Counted from the stretch's first letter, positions 45,868 to 55,166 are shown. The stretch is 64,000 bases of DNA from Rhodoferax sp. (GCF_028688795.1 NZ_JAQTXM010000015.1:57352-121351); one strand, 5' to 3'. A program made the numbers and translations. The notes: generated by a model from the sequence alone, not told the origin.

Positions 45868-47133
45868 ATGACTGCCCCCACGCCCAAAAATACCGCACAC
45901 CACCTGCGCGCTTCGGACCTGCGCGCCCTTGCCCTGCTGGTCACCGATGCCACGGCCGCGGTGTCCAACATCGCTGAGGGTGTTCACCAGTCCGTTTGGC
46001 GCACACTGGGCGCACCCAGTGGCGCCACCCCGGAGCAAACCCGCGGCCTGACCAAACTGGTCTATCAAAGCATCAACGGGGTTTCGCAGCTGGTAGGGCA
46101 GGGTGTAATTGCTGCCCTGGACCGGCTGGAGCCACTGTTGCTGCGGCTTGAAAAACAAGGTGACGAATCGCCAGAGCGCGTTGCCGTCATCGCTGCCCTC
46201 AACGGTGTCATGGGTGACCGGCTGCAGGCCAGTGCCAACCCGCTGGCCCTGTCTATGACGCTACGTTATCAGGAGCTAGGTGCGCTAGTTTCAAAAGGGC
46301 TAGAGGATGATTTGTCGTTAACTGAGCAAATCCCCAGCGCCAGCCCCAAGTTGCTTCTGGTGCTGCACGGCCTGTGCATGAGCGACCTGCAGTGGACCAC
46401 CCGGCAGCACGGCAAAAACCTCAACCACGCCACCACACTGGCCAGCACGCTGGGCTACACCCCCGTTTACCTGCGCTACAACAGTGGCTTACACGTCTCG
46501 CAAAATGGCCACTTGCTGGCCTCCCAGCTGGAGGCGCTGGTGCAGCGCTGGCCGATGGCTCTGACCGACATCACCGTGCTGGCGCACAGCATGGGTGGGC
46601 TGCTGATGCGCAGCGCCCTGCATGTCGCCAGCCAAAGCGGCCTGCAGTGGCCGCAGCGCCTGAAAAACATCGTCTTCCTGGGCACACCGCACCATGGCTC
46701 GCCGCTGGAGCGCGCCGGCAACTGGGTTGATGTGATTCTGGGCAGCACGCCTTACACCCGTCCGTTTGCCAAGCTTGGCCAGCTGCGCAGCGCCGGTGTC
46801 ACCGACCTGCGCTACGGCCATGTGCTGGACGCCGATTGGCAGGGCCATGACCGCTTTCACCGCAAGCCCGACAGCCGCACCCCGGTGCCGCTGCCGCAAG
46901 ATGTCAACTGTTTTGCTGTCGCCGCCACCCTGGCTGCCAAGCGCAGCCCGATGGCAGACCGCCTGACTGGCGACGGACTGGTGCCGCTGCACAGCGCGCT
47001 CGGCCAGCATGACGAGGCGCAGCGTTGTCTGCACTTCGCGCCTGAGCGCCAGTGCATCGCCTACCGCACCGGCCACCTGCAGTTGCTCAGCAGCCCTGTT
47101 GTGCTGAAGCAGTTGCTCACCTGGCTGGGGTAA
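45868..47133 (+). CDS. Alpha/beta-hydrolase, lipase-like (PGAP1-type)
   Basis: The 421-residue protein has an N-terminal helical region of about 150 residues and a C-terminal hydrolase domain. The latter has LLLVLHGLCMSDLQW (oxyanion region), the nucleophile elbow VLAHSMGGLLMRSAL with the catalytic serine, and FLGTPHHGSPLERAGN. The C-terminal DGLVPLHSALG region may supply the acid and histidine (GHLQLL). There is no signal peptide, so it probably acts inside the cell. A copy of the dispersed repeat lies in frame within the linker (about residues 134-149). Confidence 0.82.
   Translation: MTAPTPKNTAHHLRASDLRALALLVTDATAAVSNIAEGVHQSVWRTLGAPSGATPEQTRGLTKLVYQSINGVSQLVGQGVIAALDRLEPLLLRLEKQGDESPERVAVIAALNGVMGDRLQASANPLALSMTLRYQELGALVSKGLEDDLSLTEQIPSASPKLLLVLHGLCMSDLQWTTRQHGKNLNHATTLASTLGYTPVYLRYNSGLHVSQNGHLLASQLEALVQRWPMALTDITVLAHSMGGLLMRSALHVASQSGLQWPQRLKNIVFLGTPHHGSPLERAGNWVDVILGSTPYTRPFAKLGQLRSAGVTDLRYGHVLDADWQGHDRFHRKPDSRTPVPLPQDVNCFAVAATLAAKRSPMADRLTGDGLVPLHSALGQHDEAQRCLHFAPERQCIAYRTGHLQLLSSPVVLKQLLTWLG
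46267..46313. repeat. Dispersed repeat, copy 9 (inside the hydrolase gene)
   Basis: TATCAGGAGCTAGGTGCGCT followed by AGTTTCAAAAGGGCTAGAGG aligns without gaps to copy 1, with 33 of 47 positions identical by hand count. It encodes YQELGALVSKGLEDDL in the hydrolase frame. Confidence 0.6.
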
Positions 47134-47265
47134 TCACACCCTGGCAGCCGCCGCTGCTTGTCATGCCTGCATCGCCACCAGCAGGGATGAGGTGGCCTTG
47201 TCAGCCCGATGCGTGGGCGGGGTGGGCGTAAACTTTGCCGACCAAAACCAAACCATGGCCCCATC

Positions 47266-48168
47266 ATGAACACTCTGCCAGCGCTGCCTTGTTACCTCAA
47301 TGGTGAATTCACCACCTTGCCCCACGCCAAGATCAGCGTGATGGACCGTGGTTTTATTTTTGGCGATGGTGTGTATGAGGTGGTGCCGGTGTACCAGGGG
47401 CAACTGTTTCGCTTTGAGCACCACATGGCACGCCTTGATCGCAGCCTCAAAGAGCTGCGCATTGTCAATCCCAATACGCGGGCGCAATGGGTCGCAATTG
47501 CTCTTAAATTGGTAGCTGAATACGCTCAATCCATAGGGGCTAAGGCGGAAACTACAGATCAATTGATTTATATCCAGATCACCCGCGGCGTGGCCATGCG
47601 CGACCACGTCATGCCCACTGACATCACGCCCACCGTGTTTGTCATGACCAACGTGATGAAGCCCCCTAGCGAGCAGCAGCGCGTGGACGGTGTGGCGTGT
47701 GTCACTGCCGATGATTTCCGCTGGGAAAAGGCGCACATCAAAGCCACCAGCCTGCTCGGCGCGGTGTTTGCCCGCCAGATCAGCTTTGACGTGGGTGCGG
47801 TCGAGACCGTCATGTTCCGTGACGGTTACCTGAGCGAAGCGGCGGCCTGCAACGTCTGGATTGTCAAAGACGGCAAGGTGCTGGGCACACCCAAAGACAA
47901 CTTGGTGCTGGAAGGTATTCGCTACGGCTTGATCGAAGAAATTTGCCAACAACAAGGCATTGGTTTTGAGCTGCGCCGCATCACTCGCGCCGAGGTTTTT
48001 TCTGCTGATGAGGTGCTGTTGTCGTCAGCCACCAAAGAGGTGCTGCCCGTGACCCGGCTGGATGGCCAGCCCGTAGGTACCGGCCATCCCGGGCCGGTGT
48101 ACGCCCACCTTTTTGAGGGCTACCAACAGGCCAAGGTGAACAATCTGGCTGCGACGAAAGTGAATTAA
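47266..48168 (+). CDS. dat: D-amino-acid transaminase (class IV aminotransferase)
   Basis: PLP enzyme interconverting D-amino acids and keto acids, for example D-alanine with 2-oxoglutarate. The 300-residue protein has the class IV fold: MDRGFIFGDGVYEVVPVYQGQ, then RFEHHMARLDRSLKEL, the active-site lysine in KAHIKATSLLGAV, and SEAAACNVWIV. The distinction from branched-chain aminotransferase rests on the YEVVPVY segment and is fairly good. The ATG at 47266 is preferred over a start 19 codons upstream. A copy of the dispersed repeat is embedded in frame. Confidence 0.87.
   Translation: MNTLPALPCYLNGEFTTLPHAKISVMDRGFIFGDGVYEVVPVYQGQLFRFEHHMARLDRSLKELRIVNPNTRAQWVAIALKLVAEYAQSIGAKAETTDQLIYIQITRGVAMRDHVMPTDITPTVFVMTNVMKPPSEQQRVDGVACVTADDFRWEKAHIKATSLLGAVFARQISFDVGAVETVMFRDGYLSEAAACNVWIVKDGKVLGTPKDNLVLEGIRYGLIEEICQQQGIGFELRRITRAEVFSADEVLLSSATKEVLPVTRLDGQPVGTGHPGPVYAHLFEGYQQAKVNNLAATKVN
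47505..47555. repeat. Dispersed repeat, copy 10 (inside the transaminase gene)
   Basis: AAATTGGTAGCTGAATACGC followed by TCAATCCATAGGGGCTAAGG matches the family around ATTG.TAGCT, CGCT and ATA.GGGCTA. It is more diverged than copy 9. It encodes KLVAEYAQSIGAKAE in frame. Confidence 0.5.
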
Positions 48169-48297
48169 ATCGCGGCCAAAATGCCCCGAGACTAAGGGCT
48201 TTCACCCGGGAGGATCAGCTGCGCACGGGGGTAAACTGAGCTGCTTGTCCGGTGCCCAAAGTGCCTGGCATGTCCTTCCACCACTCAGGAGCGCTTC

Positions 48298-49251
48298 ATG
48301 AAATTCAAAGTCTTTGCCGCCGTCGTTCTGGCGACAACCCTGCTCGCTGGCACGGCCAGCGCGCAGCAGTTTTTCCGTATCGGCACCGGTGGCACCGCCG
48401 GCACCTATTACCCGGTGGGCGGCATGATTGCCAACGCCGTCTCAGTGCCCGGCAAGATCATTGCCACCGCGCAGGCCAGCAACGGCTCGCTGGGCAATGT
48501 CAACGGCATTGCGGGCGGCTCCATGGAGTCAGGTTTTAGCCAGTCGGACGTCGCCACCTGGGGGCAAACCGGCACCGGCATTTTTGAAGGCAAACCCAAG
48601 GTGGGTGGCCTGCGCATGATTGCCAACCTGTACCCCGAGAGCATCCACGTGGTGGTCAAAAAAGGCTCGGGCTTCAAAAGCATTGCTGACCTCAAAGGCA
48701 AACGTGTGGCGCTGGACGAACCCGGCTCCGGCACGCTGATCAACGCCCGCCTGGTGCTGGCGGCCTATGGCATCAAAGAGTCTGACATCAAGGCCGAATA
48801 CATCAAGCCCAATCAGGCTGGCGACAAGATGAAAGACGGCGCACTTGATGCCTTCTTCTTCACCGGTGGTGCACCCGCTGGCGCCATTGCCGAACTGGCC
48901 TCGGCAGGTTCCGGCATAGAGTTGCTGCCGATTGACGGTGCACAAGCCGACGGCCTGCGCAAATCCAGTTCCTTCTTTGCGGTGGACTCGATCCCGTCAG
49001 AAACCTACAAGGGCGTGGCGGCTGTGAAAACTTTGGCCGTGGGCGCGCAATGGGTGACCAGTGACAAGGCTGATCTGGATACCGTGTACCAGATCACCAA
49101 GGCCCTGTACAGCGATGCTGCCCAGAAGACACTGGCCGCTGGCCATGCCAAGGGCAAGTACATCACGCTGCAAAACGCGGTGCAAGGTGTCGGCATTCCA
49201 TTTCACCCGGGGGCAGAGAAGTTCTACAAGGAAGCTGGCGTGCTGAAATAA
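48298..49251 (+). CDS. TAXI family TRAP solute-binding protein
   Basis: The 317-residue periplasmic protein has a signal peptide (MKFKVFAAVVLATTLLAGTASA) and the TAXI pattern FFRIGTGGTAGTYYPVGGMIAN, with LKGKRVALDEPGSGTLINARLVLAAYGI. TAXI receptors deliver substrates such as glutamate or other organic acids to fused TRAP permeases. The next gene is that permease. A strong hairpin separates the two. Confidence 0.92.
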   Translation: MKFKVFAAVVLATTLLAGTASAQQFFRIGTGGTAGTYYPVGGMIANAVSVPGKIIATAQASNGSLGNVNGIAGGSMESGFSQSDVATWGQTGTGIFEGKPKVGGLRMIANLYPESIHVVVKKGSGFKSIADLKGKRVALDEPGSGTLINARLVLAAYGIKESDIKAEYIKPNQAGDKMKDGALDAFFFTGGAPAGAIAELASAGSGIELLPIDGAQADGLRKSSSFFAVDSIPSETYKGVAAVKTLAVGAQWVTSDKADLDTVYQITKALYSDAAQKTLAAGHAKGKYITLQNAVQGVGIPFHPGAEKFYKEAGVLK

Positions 49252-49314
49252 GCCGCGCTTGACTCTCTCTGCCAAGCCTCACCTCACACAGGTGCGGGTT
49301 TGGCCCATGGTTTG

Positions 49315-49335
49315 ACGGGCGGTATCACCGCCCGT
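49315..49335 (+). promoter_or_regulatory. Hairpin between TAXI receptor and permease genes
   Basis: A perfect 9-bp stem (ACGGGCGGT / ACCGCCCGT) with a three-base loop lies in the 114-bp gap. No T-run follows, so it could be a partial attenuator or RNA-stability element that makes the receptor more abundant than the permease. The role is inferred. Confidence 0.5.
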
Positions 49336-49365
49336 TGTCGTTGGAAAACTTGAACACACACCCTC

Positions 49366-51567
49366 ATGAGCACAGCCACCACCCTGCCGGACGACAAACA
49401 GCTTTTGGCCATGGAGGAAAAGTTCGACCCCGAGATGCGCTTTCGCCCTTCGGTGCCCCCTGCCACGGTGCTCATCAAGTGGTTGCTGATCACGCTGAGT
49501 TGCTTTCATTACTACACGGCCGGGTTTGGTTTGCTGCGCGAAACCACGCACCGTGGCGTGCACCTGGCGTTTGTGTTGGGCCTGATTTTTCTGGTGTTTG
49601 CCGGCAGCAAGGCGGTGGCCAACCGCCCGGTGCGCCATAGCCTGGCCACGCCGGGTGGCATTCCCTGGTACGACTGGTTGTTGGGCTTGGGCGTGGCGCT
49701 GGCGGTGCTGTACATCCCCTACACCTTTGAAGACCTGGCGTTTCGCGTCGGCAACCCAAACACCTATGACGTGGTGTTTGGCAGCATCTTGTTCGTGGCC
49801 TTGCTGGAAGCCACCCGGCGCAGCATGGGCTGGCCGCTGCCGATCATTGCGCTCGGGTTTTCCTTTTATGCCTTGTTTGGCCCTATTTTTCCGGGTTTGC
49901 TGCAACATGCCGGCTCAGACTGGGCCCAGTTCATTAACCACCAGTACCTTACCAGCCAGGGTATTTATGGCGTGGCCGTGGGCGTGGTGGCCACCTACGT
50001 GTTTCACTTTGTGCTGTTTGGCGTGATGGCCACGCGCATTGGCCTGGGGCAACTGTTTTTGGACATTGCGTCGAGCATTGCCGGGCGCTATGCCGGTGGC
50101 CCAGCCAAGGTCAGCGTGTTCGGCTCGGCCATGTTTGGCATGTTGTCGGGCTCGTCGGTGGCCAATGCCGTCACGGTCGGCTCGCTGACCATTCCGGCCA
50201 TGATCCGGGTTGGTTACCAGCGCCACTTTGCTGGCGCGGTCGAGGCAGCAGCCTCAACCGGCGGCCAAATCACCCCGCCGGTGCTGGGTGCTGCGGCGTT
50301 TTTGATGATCGAGTTTTTGGGGTTGCCCTACCAGACCATCATTACCGCGGCCATCATTCCGGCGTTCATGCACTTTTATGGCGTCTTCATGCAGGTGCAC
50401 TTTGAGGCCAAGCGCTACGGTCTGCGTGGTTTGACTGAAGAAGAAATGCCCAAGCTGCGCCAAAGCCTGAAGATGCGCTGGCCCACGCTGATCCCCTTGT
50501 TTTTGCTGATCAGCATTCTGGTGAACGGCCGCACGCCTTATTTGGCGGCGTTTGTCGGCATCACCTCCAGCGCCATCGTTGGCCTGACCACGCAAGTGCG
50601 CGGCAACACCGCCAAAAACTGGGTTCTCATGGTGATCCTGCATCTGGCTTTGATCACCATTGCGTTCACCAGCCTGGATGAGTCAGTCAAGCTGGGAATT
50701 TTTGGCGTCAGCGCGGTTGTCACCATGCTGCTGATGCGCCTTTACAAAATTCGGGGTCGTATTGAACCCGCAGTGCTGGTCGAAACCTTTGAGACCGGTG
50801 CCAAATACGCGCTGGCCGTGGGGGCTGCCGCTGCCACCGTGGGCATTGTGATTGGCGTGGTCACGCTGACCGGGGTGGGCTTCAAGATCAGCTTCATCAT
50901 CACCGGTGCGGCCACAACCATCGCCAATGGGCTGAGCATGGTCATCCCGACCTATTTGATGGCCTTCCAGTCCCTGACCTTGCTGGCTGCACTGGTTATG
51001 ACGGCGGCCGTTTGCATTTTGATGGGCGCGGGTATTCCCACCACGGCCAACTACATCATCATGGTGACGGTGGCGGCCCCCACGCTGGTGCAACTTGGCG
51101 TGGAGCCGCTGGTGGCGCACTTCTTTGTGTTTTATTACGGTGTGCTGGCCGACATTACGCCGCCGGTGGCCCTTGCTGCCTACGCGGCAGCGGGCATGGC
51201 GGGCAGCGACCCGTTCAAAACCGGCAACACCGCGTTCCGGCTGGGCATTGCCAAGGCGCTGGTGCCGTTTGTGTTTGTCTTCTCGCCGTCGTTGCTGCTG
51301 GTGGCCAAGGGCTTCACCTGGTATGACTTTACCGTCACCTTTGTCGGCTGCGTGCTGGGCATCACCTTTCTGGCGATGGCGTTTTCCAAGTACTTCCTGG
51401 TGGAAATGAAGCGCTGGGAGCAGGCGCTGTGTATTGCTGCCGCGCTGCTGATGGTCGCGCCCAGCCTGACAGCCACCTTGATCGGGGTGGCCATGGTGGT
51501 GCCGGTGCTGCTGCGGCAGGTGAAGGACTGGCGTACGGCGCCGTTGCGCACCGTCTTGACGCCCTGA
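49366..51567 (+). CDS. TRAP transporter fused permease (4TM/12TM)
   Basis: The 733-residue membrane protein fuses the small and large TRAP subunits. The N-terminal part has about four spans; the C-terminal part contains SGSSVANAVTVGSLTIPAMI, ASTGGQITPPVLGAAAFLM and ILMGAGIPTTANYIIMVTVAAP, typical of TAXI-linked permeases. The C-terminus continues with extra spans as in DUF3394-like extensions. It pairs with the TAXI receptor upstream. The substrate is unknown. Confidence 0.92.
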   Translation: MSTATTLPDDKQLLAMEEKFDPEMRFRPSVPPATVLIKWLLITLSCFHYYTAGFGLLRETTHRGVHLAFVLGLIFLVFAGSKAVANRPVRHSLATPGGIPWYDWLLGLGVALAVLYIPYTFEDLAFRVGNPNTYDVVFGSILFVALLEATRRSMGWPLPIIALGFSFYALFGPIFPGLLQHAGSDWAQFINHQYLTSQGIYGVAVGVVATYVFHFVLFGVMATRIGLGQLFLDIASSIAGRYAGGPAKVSVFGSAMFGMLSGSSVANAVTVGSLTIPAMIRVGYQRHFAGAVEAAASTGGQITPPVLGAAAFLMIEFLGLPYQTIITAAIIPAFMHFYGVFMQVHFEAKRYGLRGLTEEEMPKLRQSLKMRWPTLIPLFLLISILVNGRTPYLAAFVGITSSAIVGLTTQVRGNTAKNWVLMVILHLALITIAFTSLDESVKLGIFGVSAVVTMLLMRLYKIRGRIEPAVLVETFETGAKYALAVGAAAATVGIVIGVVTLTGVGFKISFIITGAATTIANGLSMVIPTYLMAFQSLTLLAALVMTAAVCILMGAGIPTTANYIIMVTVAAPTLVQLGVEPLVAHFFVFYYGVLADITPPVALAAYAAAGMAGSDPFKTGNTAFRLGIAKALVPFVFVFSPSLLLVAKGFTWYDFTVTFVGCVLGITFLAMAFSKYFLVEMKRWEQALCIAAALLMVAPSLTATLIGVAMVVPVLLRQVKDWRTAPLRTVLTP

Positions 51568-51615
51568 CTTGGCCGGGGCAGGTTGGCGCTGTAAATCGCG
51601 CCATCCTGGCCCCGT

Positions 51616-51643
51616 CTTGAAATAATCACCATCACCCCCAGTT
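51616..51643 (+). promoter_or_regulatory. Sigma-32 (RpoH)-type promoter of htpG
   Basis: CTTGAA at 51616-51621 is a perfect -35 element. After 14 bases, CCCCAGTT at 51636-51643 matches the -10 consensus CCCCATnT at all but one position. It lies about 70 bp before the htpG start codon, as expected for a heat-shock gene. Confidence 0.75.
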
Positions 51644-51711
51644 AATGTTTCGCTTGAGTGCCGGGGCATTTGCTGCCGGTTTTTTAATGCTTTAAGAACA
51701 AACCTGAACCC

Positions 51712-53700
51712 ATGACCAAACAAACCCTTTCCTTCCAGGCCGAAGTTGCACAACTGTTGCACCTGGTGACCCATTCGCTCTATTCCAACAAAGAAATTTT
51801 CCTGCGCGAATTGATCAGTAACGCGTCAGATGCCTGCGACAAGCTGCGTTTTGAGGCCATCAACGACGGTGGCCTGTATGAAAACGACAGCGAGCTCAAG
51901 GTCAAGGTCACGTTTGACAAAGACGCCAAAACGCTCACCATCACCGACAACGGCATTGGCATGAGCACACAAGAGGCCATCGACCACCTCGGCACCATCG
52001 CCAAGAGTGGCACCAAAGACTTCGTCAGCAAATTGTCCGGCGACCAAAAGGCCGACTCACAGCTCATTGGCCAATTTGGCGTGGGCTTTTACTCCGGCTT
52101 CATCGTGGCCGACAAGATCACGGTTGAGTCGCGCCGTGCCGGCATGAAAGCCGAGGAGGGCGTGCGCTGGATCAGCGGTGGCGCCGGTGACTTTGAGGTG
52201 GAAAACACCACCCGCCCAGAGCGCGGCACCAGCGTGATCCTGCACCTGCGTGACGACGCTATGGACTACGCGTCAGCCTGGAAAGTCAAGGGCATCATCA
52301 ACAAATACTCAGACCACATCAGCCTGCCCATCATGATGGAAAAGGAAGAGTGGAAAGACGGCGAGCTGATCAACCCAAGCGACGAGCAAGGCGGCCGCCA
52401 GCCCGGTGGCATGGTCAAGACCGGCGAATGGGAAACCGTCAACAAGGCCAACGCCATCTGGGCGCGCGCCAAGAAAGACATTTCTGAAGAACAGTACAAC
52501 GAGTTCTACAAACAGATTAGCCACGACTTCGAGGCCCCGCTGGCGCACACCCACAATCGGGTTGAAGGCAGCACCGAATACACCCAGTTGCTTTACATCC
52601 CCGGCAAGGCGCCGATGGACCTGTACAACCGCGAAAAATCGGCGGGCGTCAAGCTCTACGTCAAACGTGTCTTCATCATGGACGACGCTGAAGCCCTGTT
52701 GCCCACCTACCTGCGCTTTGTCAAAGGTGTGGTCGACTCGTCTGACCTGCCTTTGAACGTGAGCCGGGAACTACTGCAGGAAAGCCGCGACGTGAAAGCC
52801 ATTCGTGAGGGCTGTACCAAGCGTGTGCTGGGCATGCTGGAAGACCTGGCTAAAAACGACAGGTTGCCAGAAGTTGCAGCGCCAACCGAAGGTGTGACTG
52901 ATGTTGTGAGTCCTGAAGACAAGGCTGAAGCCGAAGCCAATGCCGGCAAATACACCAAGTTCTACAACGAATTTGGTGCCGTGCTGAAAGAAGGCCTGGG
53001 TGAAGACTATGCCAACAAAGACCGCTTGGCCAAGCTCCTGCGTTTTGCCTCCAGCACCACAGACACGGTCAGCGTCAGTTTTGCCGACTACAAAGCGCGC
53101 ATGAAAGATGGCCAGGAAGCCATCTACTACATCACTGCCGACAACGCCGCTGCTGCCAAAAACAGCCCGCAGCTGGAAGTGTTCAAGAAGAAGGGCATTG
53201 AAGTGCTCTTGATGACCGACCGTGTCGACGAATGGGCGCTGAACTACCTGCAAGACTTTGACGGCACACCGCTGCAAAGCGTCGCCAAAGGCGCGGTGGA
53301 CCTGGGCACGCTGCAAGATGAGACGGAAAAAAAGGCCGCTGAAGAAGCCGCCGAAACCTTCAAACCGATGCTGGCCAAGCTGAAAGAAGCCCTCAAAGAC
53401 AAGGCCGAAGATGTGCGCGTGACCACCCGTTTGGTCGACAGCCCGGCCTGCCTGGTGGTGCAAGACAACGGGATGAGCACGCAACTGGCGCGCATGCTTA
53501 AACAAGCCGGGCAAACTGCGCCAGAAGTGAAACCTGTGTTGGAAGTCAACGCCGAACACCCGCTGGTGAAAAAGCTCGATGGCTCGGTGCATTTCAACGA
53601 CCTGGCGCACATTTTGTTCGACCAAGCCTTGCTGGCCGAAGGCGGCCTGCCCGCCGACCCGGCAGCTTATGTGAAACGGGTGAATGCGCTGCTGGTGTGA
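51712..53700 (+). CDS. htpG: Molecular chaperone HtpG (Hsp90)
   Basis: ATP-dependent chaperone of the cytoplasm. The 662-residue protein shows GHKL ATPase motifs: [38 protein letters not shown] and [13 protein letters not shown]. The middle domain contains the segment [21 protein letters not shown] with the catalytic-loop arginine, and the C-terminal dimerisation domain is complete. A heat-shock promoter precedes it and a terminator follows. The ribosome site is weak. Confidence 0.97.
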   Translation: MTKQTLSFQAEVAQLLHLVTHSLYSNKEIFLRELISNASDACDKLRFEAINDGGLYENDSELKVKVTFDKDAKTLTITDNGIGMSTQEAIDHLGTIAKSGTKDFVSKLSGDQKADSQLIGQFGVGFYSGFIVADKITVESRRAGMKAEEGVRWISGGAGDFEVENTTRPERGTSVILHLRDDAMDYASAWKVKGIINKYSDHISLPIMMEKEEWKDGELINPSDEQGGRQPGGMVKTGEWETVNKANAIWARAKKDISEEQYNEFYKQISHDFEAPLAHTHNRVEGSTEYTQLLYIPGKAPMDLYNREKSAGVKLYVKRVFIMDDAEALLPTYLRFVKGVVDSSDLPLNVSRELLQESRDVKAIREGCTKRVLGMLEDLAKNDRLPEVAAPTEGVTDVVSPEDKAEAEANAGKYTKFYNEFGAVLKEGLGEDYANKDRLAKLLRFASSTTDTVSVSFADYKARMKDGQEAIYYITADNAAAAKNSPQLEVFKKKGIEVLLMTDRVDEWALNYLQDFDGTPLQSVAKGAVDLGTLQDETEKKAAEEAAETFKPMLAKLKEALKDKAEDVRVTTRLVDSPACLVVQDNGMSTQLARMLKQAGQTAPEVKPVLEVNAEHPLVKKLDGSVHFNDLAHILFDQALLAEGGLPADPAAYVKRVNALLV

Positions 53701-53705
53701 TTTTT

Positions 53706-53772
53706 ATAAGAAAAATTGAGCTGTAGCCCTTATGGATAAAGCGCAAGCAGCTATAAATTAAGTAGTAAAATT
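53706..53772. repeat. Dispersed repeat, copy 11
   Basis: GAGCTGTAGCCCTTATGGAT followed by AAAGCGCAAGCAGCTATAAA, in opposite orientation to copy 1. It lies between the htpG stop and its terminator, so it is part of the htpG 3' untranslated region. Confidence 0.78.
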
Positions 53773-53778
53773 ACAACA

Positions 53779-53814
53779 GAGCCCCGCAGTTTTTGCAACT
53801 GACGGGGCTTTTGT
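53779..53814 (+). terminator. Rho-independent terminator after htpG
   Basis: A long stem, GCCCCG-CAGTT paired with AACTG-A-CGGGGC (one bulged A), with loop TTTGC, is followed by TTTTGTTT. It is a strong intrinsic terminator placed after a dispersed repeat. Confidence 0.88.
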
Positions 53815-53900
53815 TTGGCGGCTAAGAAGTCAACGCGAGTGGGGTCAGGTCTTGTATTGCAACATTTGCTGTTGGCCAGCGTGATGTTTTCGGTCGCTGG

Positions 53901-54233
53901 CTAACCAAACATGTTGTCCATGTCTTCCTGAGAGAGCCTTTCCTCGCCACTTTCCGTCGGGGCGGTTTCGGGCGCCATGTCGGCTTCAATCAGGTCTTTC
54001 GCCACGTTCTCTAATTGCCGAGGATCAACGCTCAAGATGCGCAACTCCCGCCTGCCGCCATCCTCAGGGAAATAAACCGTCAGCTTTCTTGTGAAATTCC
54101 AGTGACCCTGGACAACGCCAATTCGGCCCTCCAGCCGCCTTCTGTCCGACAGTGCCAAGATCGACAGCCGCTCTTCTTTAAAGCGAACTTTGTCGTCCTG
54201 CGAGATTTTGGTGGTTGAGTGTTCAAGTGCCAT
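53901..54233 (-). CDS. Hypothetical protein with FliM-like C-terminal peptide
   Basis: I do not recognise this 110-residue acidic protein. It starts MALEHSTTKISQDDKVRFKE, has a basic/beta-like middle (LEGRIGVVQGHWNFTRKLTVYF), and ends RLSQEDMDNMFG. The last ten residues resemble the LSQxxIDxL peptide at the N-terminus of FliM that binds CheY. There is no flagellar gene in the neighbourhood. It stands alone on the minus strand between htpG and the exonuclease gene. Confidence 0.65.
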   Translation of the reverse strand: MALEHSTTKISQDDKVRFKEERLSILALSDRRRLEGRIGVVQGHWNFTRKLTVYFPEDGGRRELRILSVDPRQLENVAKDLIEADMAPETAPTESGEERLSQEDMDNMFG

Positions 54234-54377
54234 TTGTGAGGTTTTATCGGCACGTCAGGTCGGTCTCTGAAGTGGCGTGGTGTTGCTGCATCCGCCCAAG
54301 TCTGCCACGCGGCACAATTCCCGCAAGCTAAAGCTTGTCCAAACCCGTTAAATTTTTCAAATGAGCGTGATCACAAG

Positions 54378-55166
54378 ATGTCTTTACTGATGATTGATGC
54401 GATGAACATCATCCGGCGCATCCACGAGGCGGTGCCTGGGCCAGACAGCGAGCAAAAGGTGGCCGACACGGTTACCTCCAGTCTGGCTTCGTTCACGCGC
54501 GCACTCAACACGCACCGCCCGACCCATGCCGTGGCGGTGTTTGACCATGGGGGCCGCACCTGGAAACATGATCTCTATGCGTCCTACCAGGCCCACCGAA
54601 AACCCATGCCAGAGCTGCTGCGGGAGGGCTTGCTGACCATCAAACAAGGGCTGCAGCACATGGGCCTGCACTGGATTGCCATTGCCGGCATCGAGGCTGA
54701 TGACGCCATTGCCGCATTGGCAGAAAAATGGTGTCGTGCCAGCCCGGATCAAGCCATCATTTTGTCCAGCGACAAAGACTTTTTGCAGCTGCTCAGTGAT
54801 CAGGTCTGCATCTACGACCACTTCAAGGGCGTTTGGCGTGATGAGGCGTATGTGCTGGCGAAATTTGGTGTCAAACCCTCTCAAATGGGCGATCTGCTGG
54901 CCCTCATGGGTGACGCGGCCGACAACATTCCGGGCGTGGAAAAGGTCGGCAGTAAAACTGCCGCTGGACTGCTTCGCATCAATGGCCATCTTGACCGGGT
55001 GATTTCAAACGCCGACAAGGTAGGGGGGCAAGTGGGCGCCAACTTGCGCAAGGGCATTGAGATGGCGCGGTTGTCCAGGCAACTGGTGGCCTTCAAGACA
55101 GACGTGCCGTTGGGTCTGACCTGGAAGATGCTGGCGCAGCATCGACCAGTGAACCAGCGCGACTAG
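54378..55166 (+). CDS. 5'-3' exonuclease / flap endonuclease domain protein (ExoIX-like)
   Basis: The 262-residue protein has the 5'-nuclease core without a polymerase. It shows MSLLMIDAMNIIRRIHEA, VFDHGGRTWKHDLYASYQAHRKP, IEADDAIAALAEKW and ILSSDKDFLQLL with metal-binding aspartates. A helix-three-turn-helix follows (LLALMGDAADNIPGVEKVGSKTAAGLL). It resembles E. coli Xni (exonuclease IX) and probably processes flaps or assists replication repair. The start has an adequate spacing but no strong ribosome site. Confidence 0.88.
   Translation: MSLLMIDAMNIIRRIHEAVPGPDSEQKVADTVTSSLASFTRALNTHRPTHAVAVFDHGGRTWKHDLYASYQAHRKPMPELLREGLLTIKQGLQHMGLHWIAIAGIEADDAIAALAEKWCRASPDQAIILSSDKDFLQLLSDQVCIYDHFKGVWRDEAYVLAKFGVKPSQMGDLLALMGDAADNIPGVEKVGSKTAAGLLRINGHLDRVISNADKVGGQVGANLRKGIEMARLSRQLVAFKTDVPLGLTWKMLAQHRPVNQRD

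Noticed and set aside
50683..51774. Minus-strand frame of 363 codons
   Set aside because: Antisense to the fused TRAP permease; histidine/glutamine/arginine-rich low-complexity reading with no motifs.
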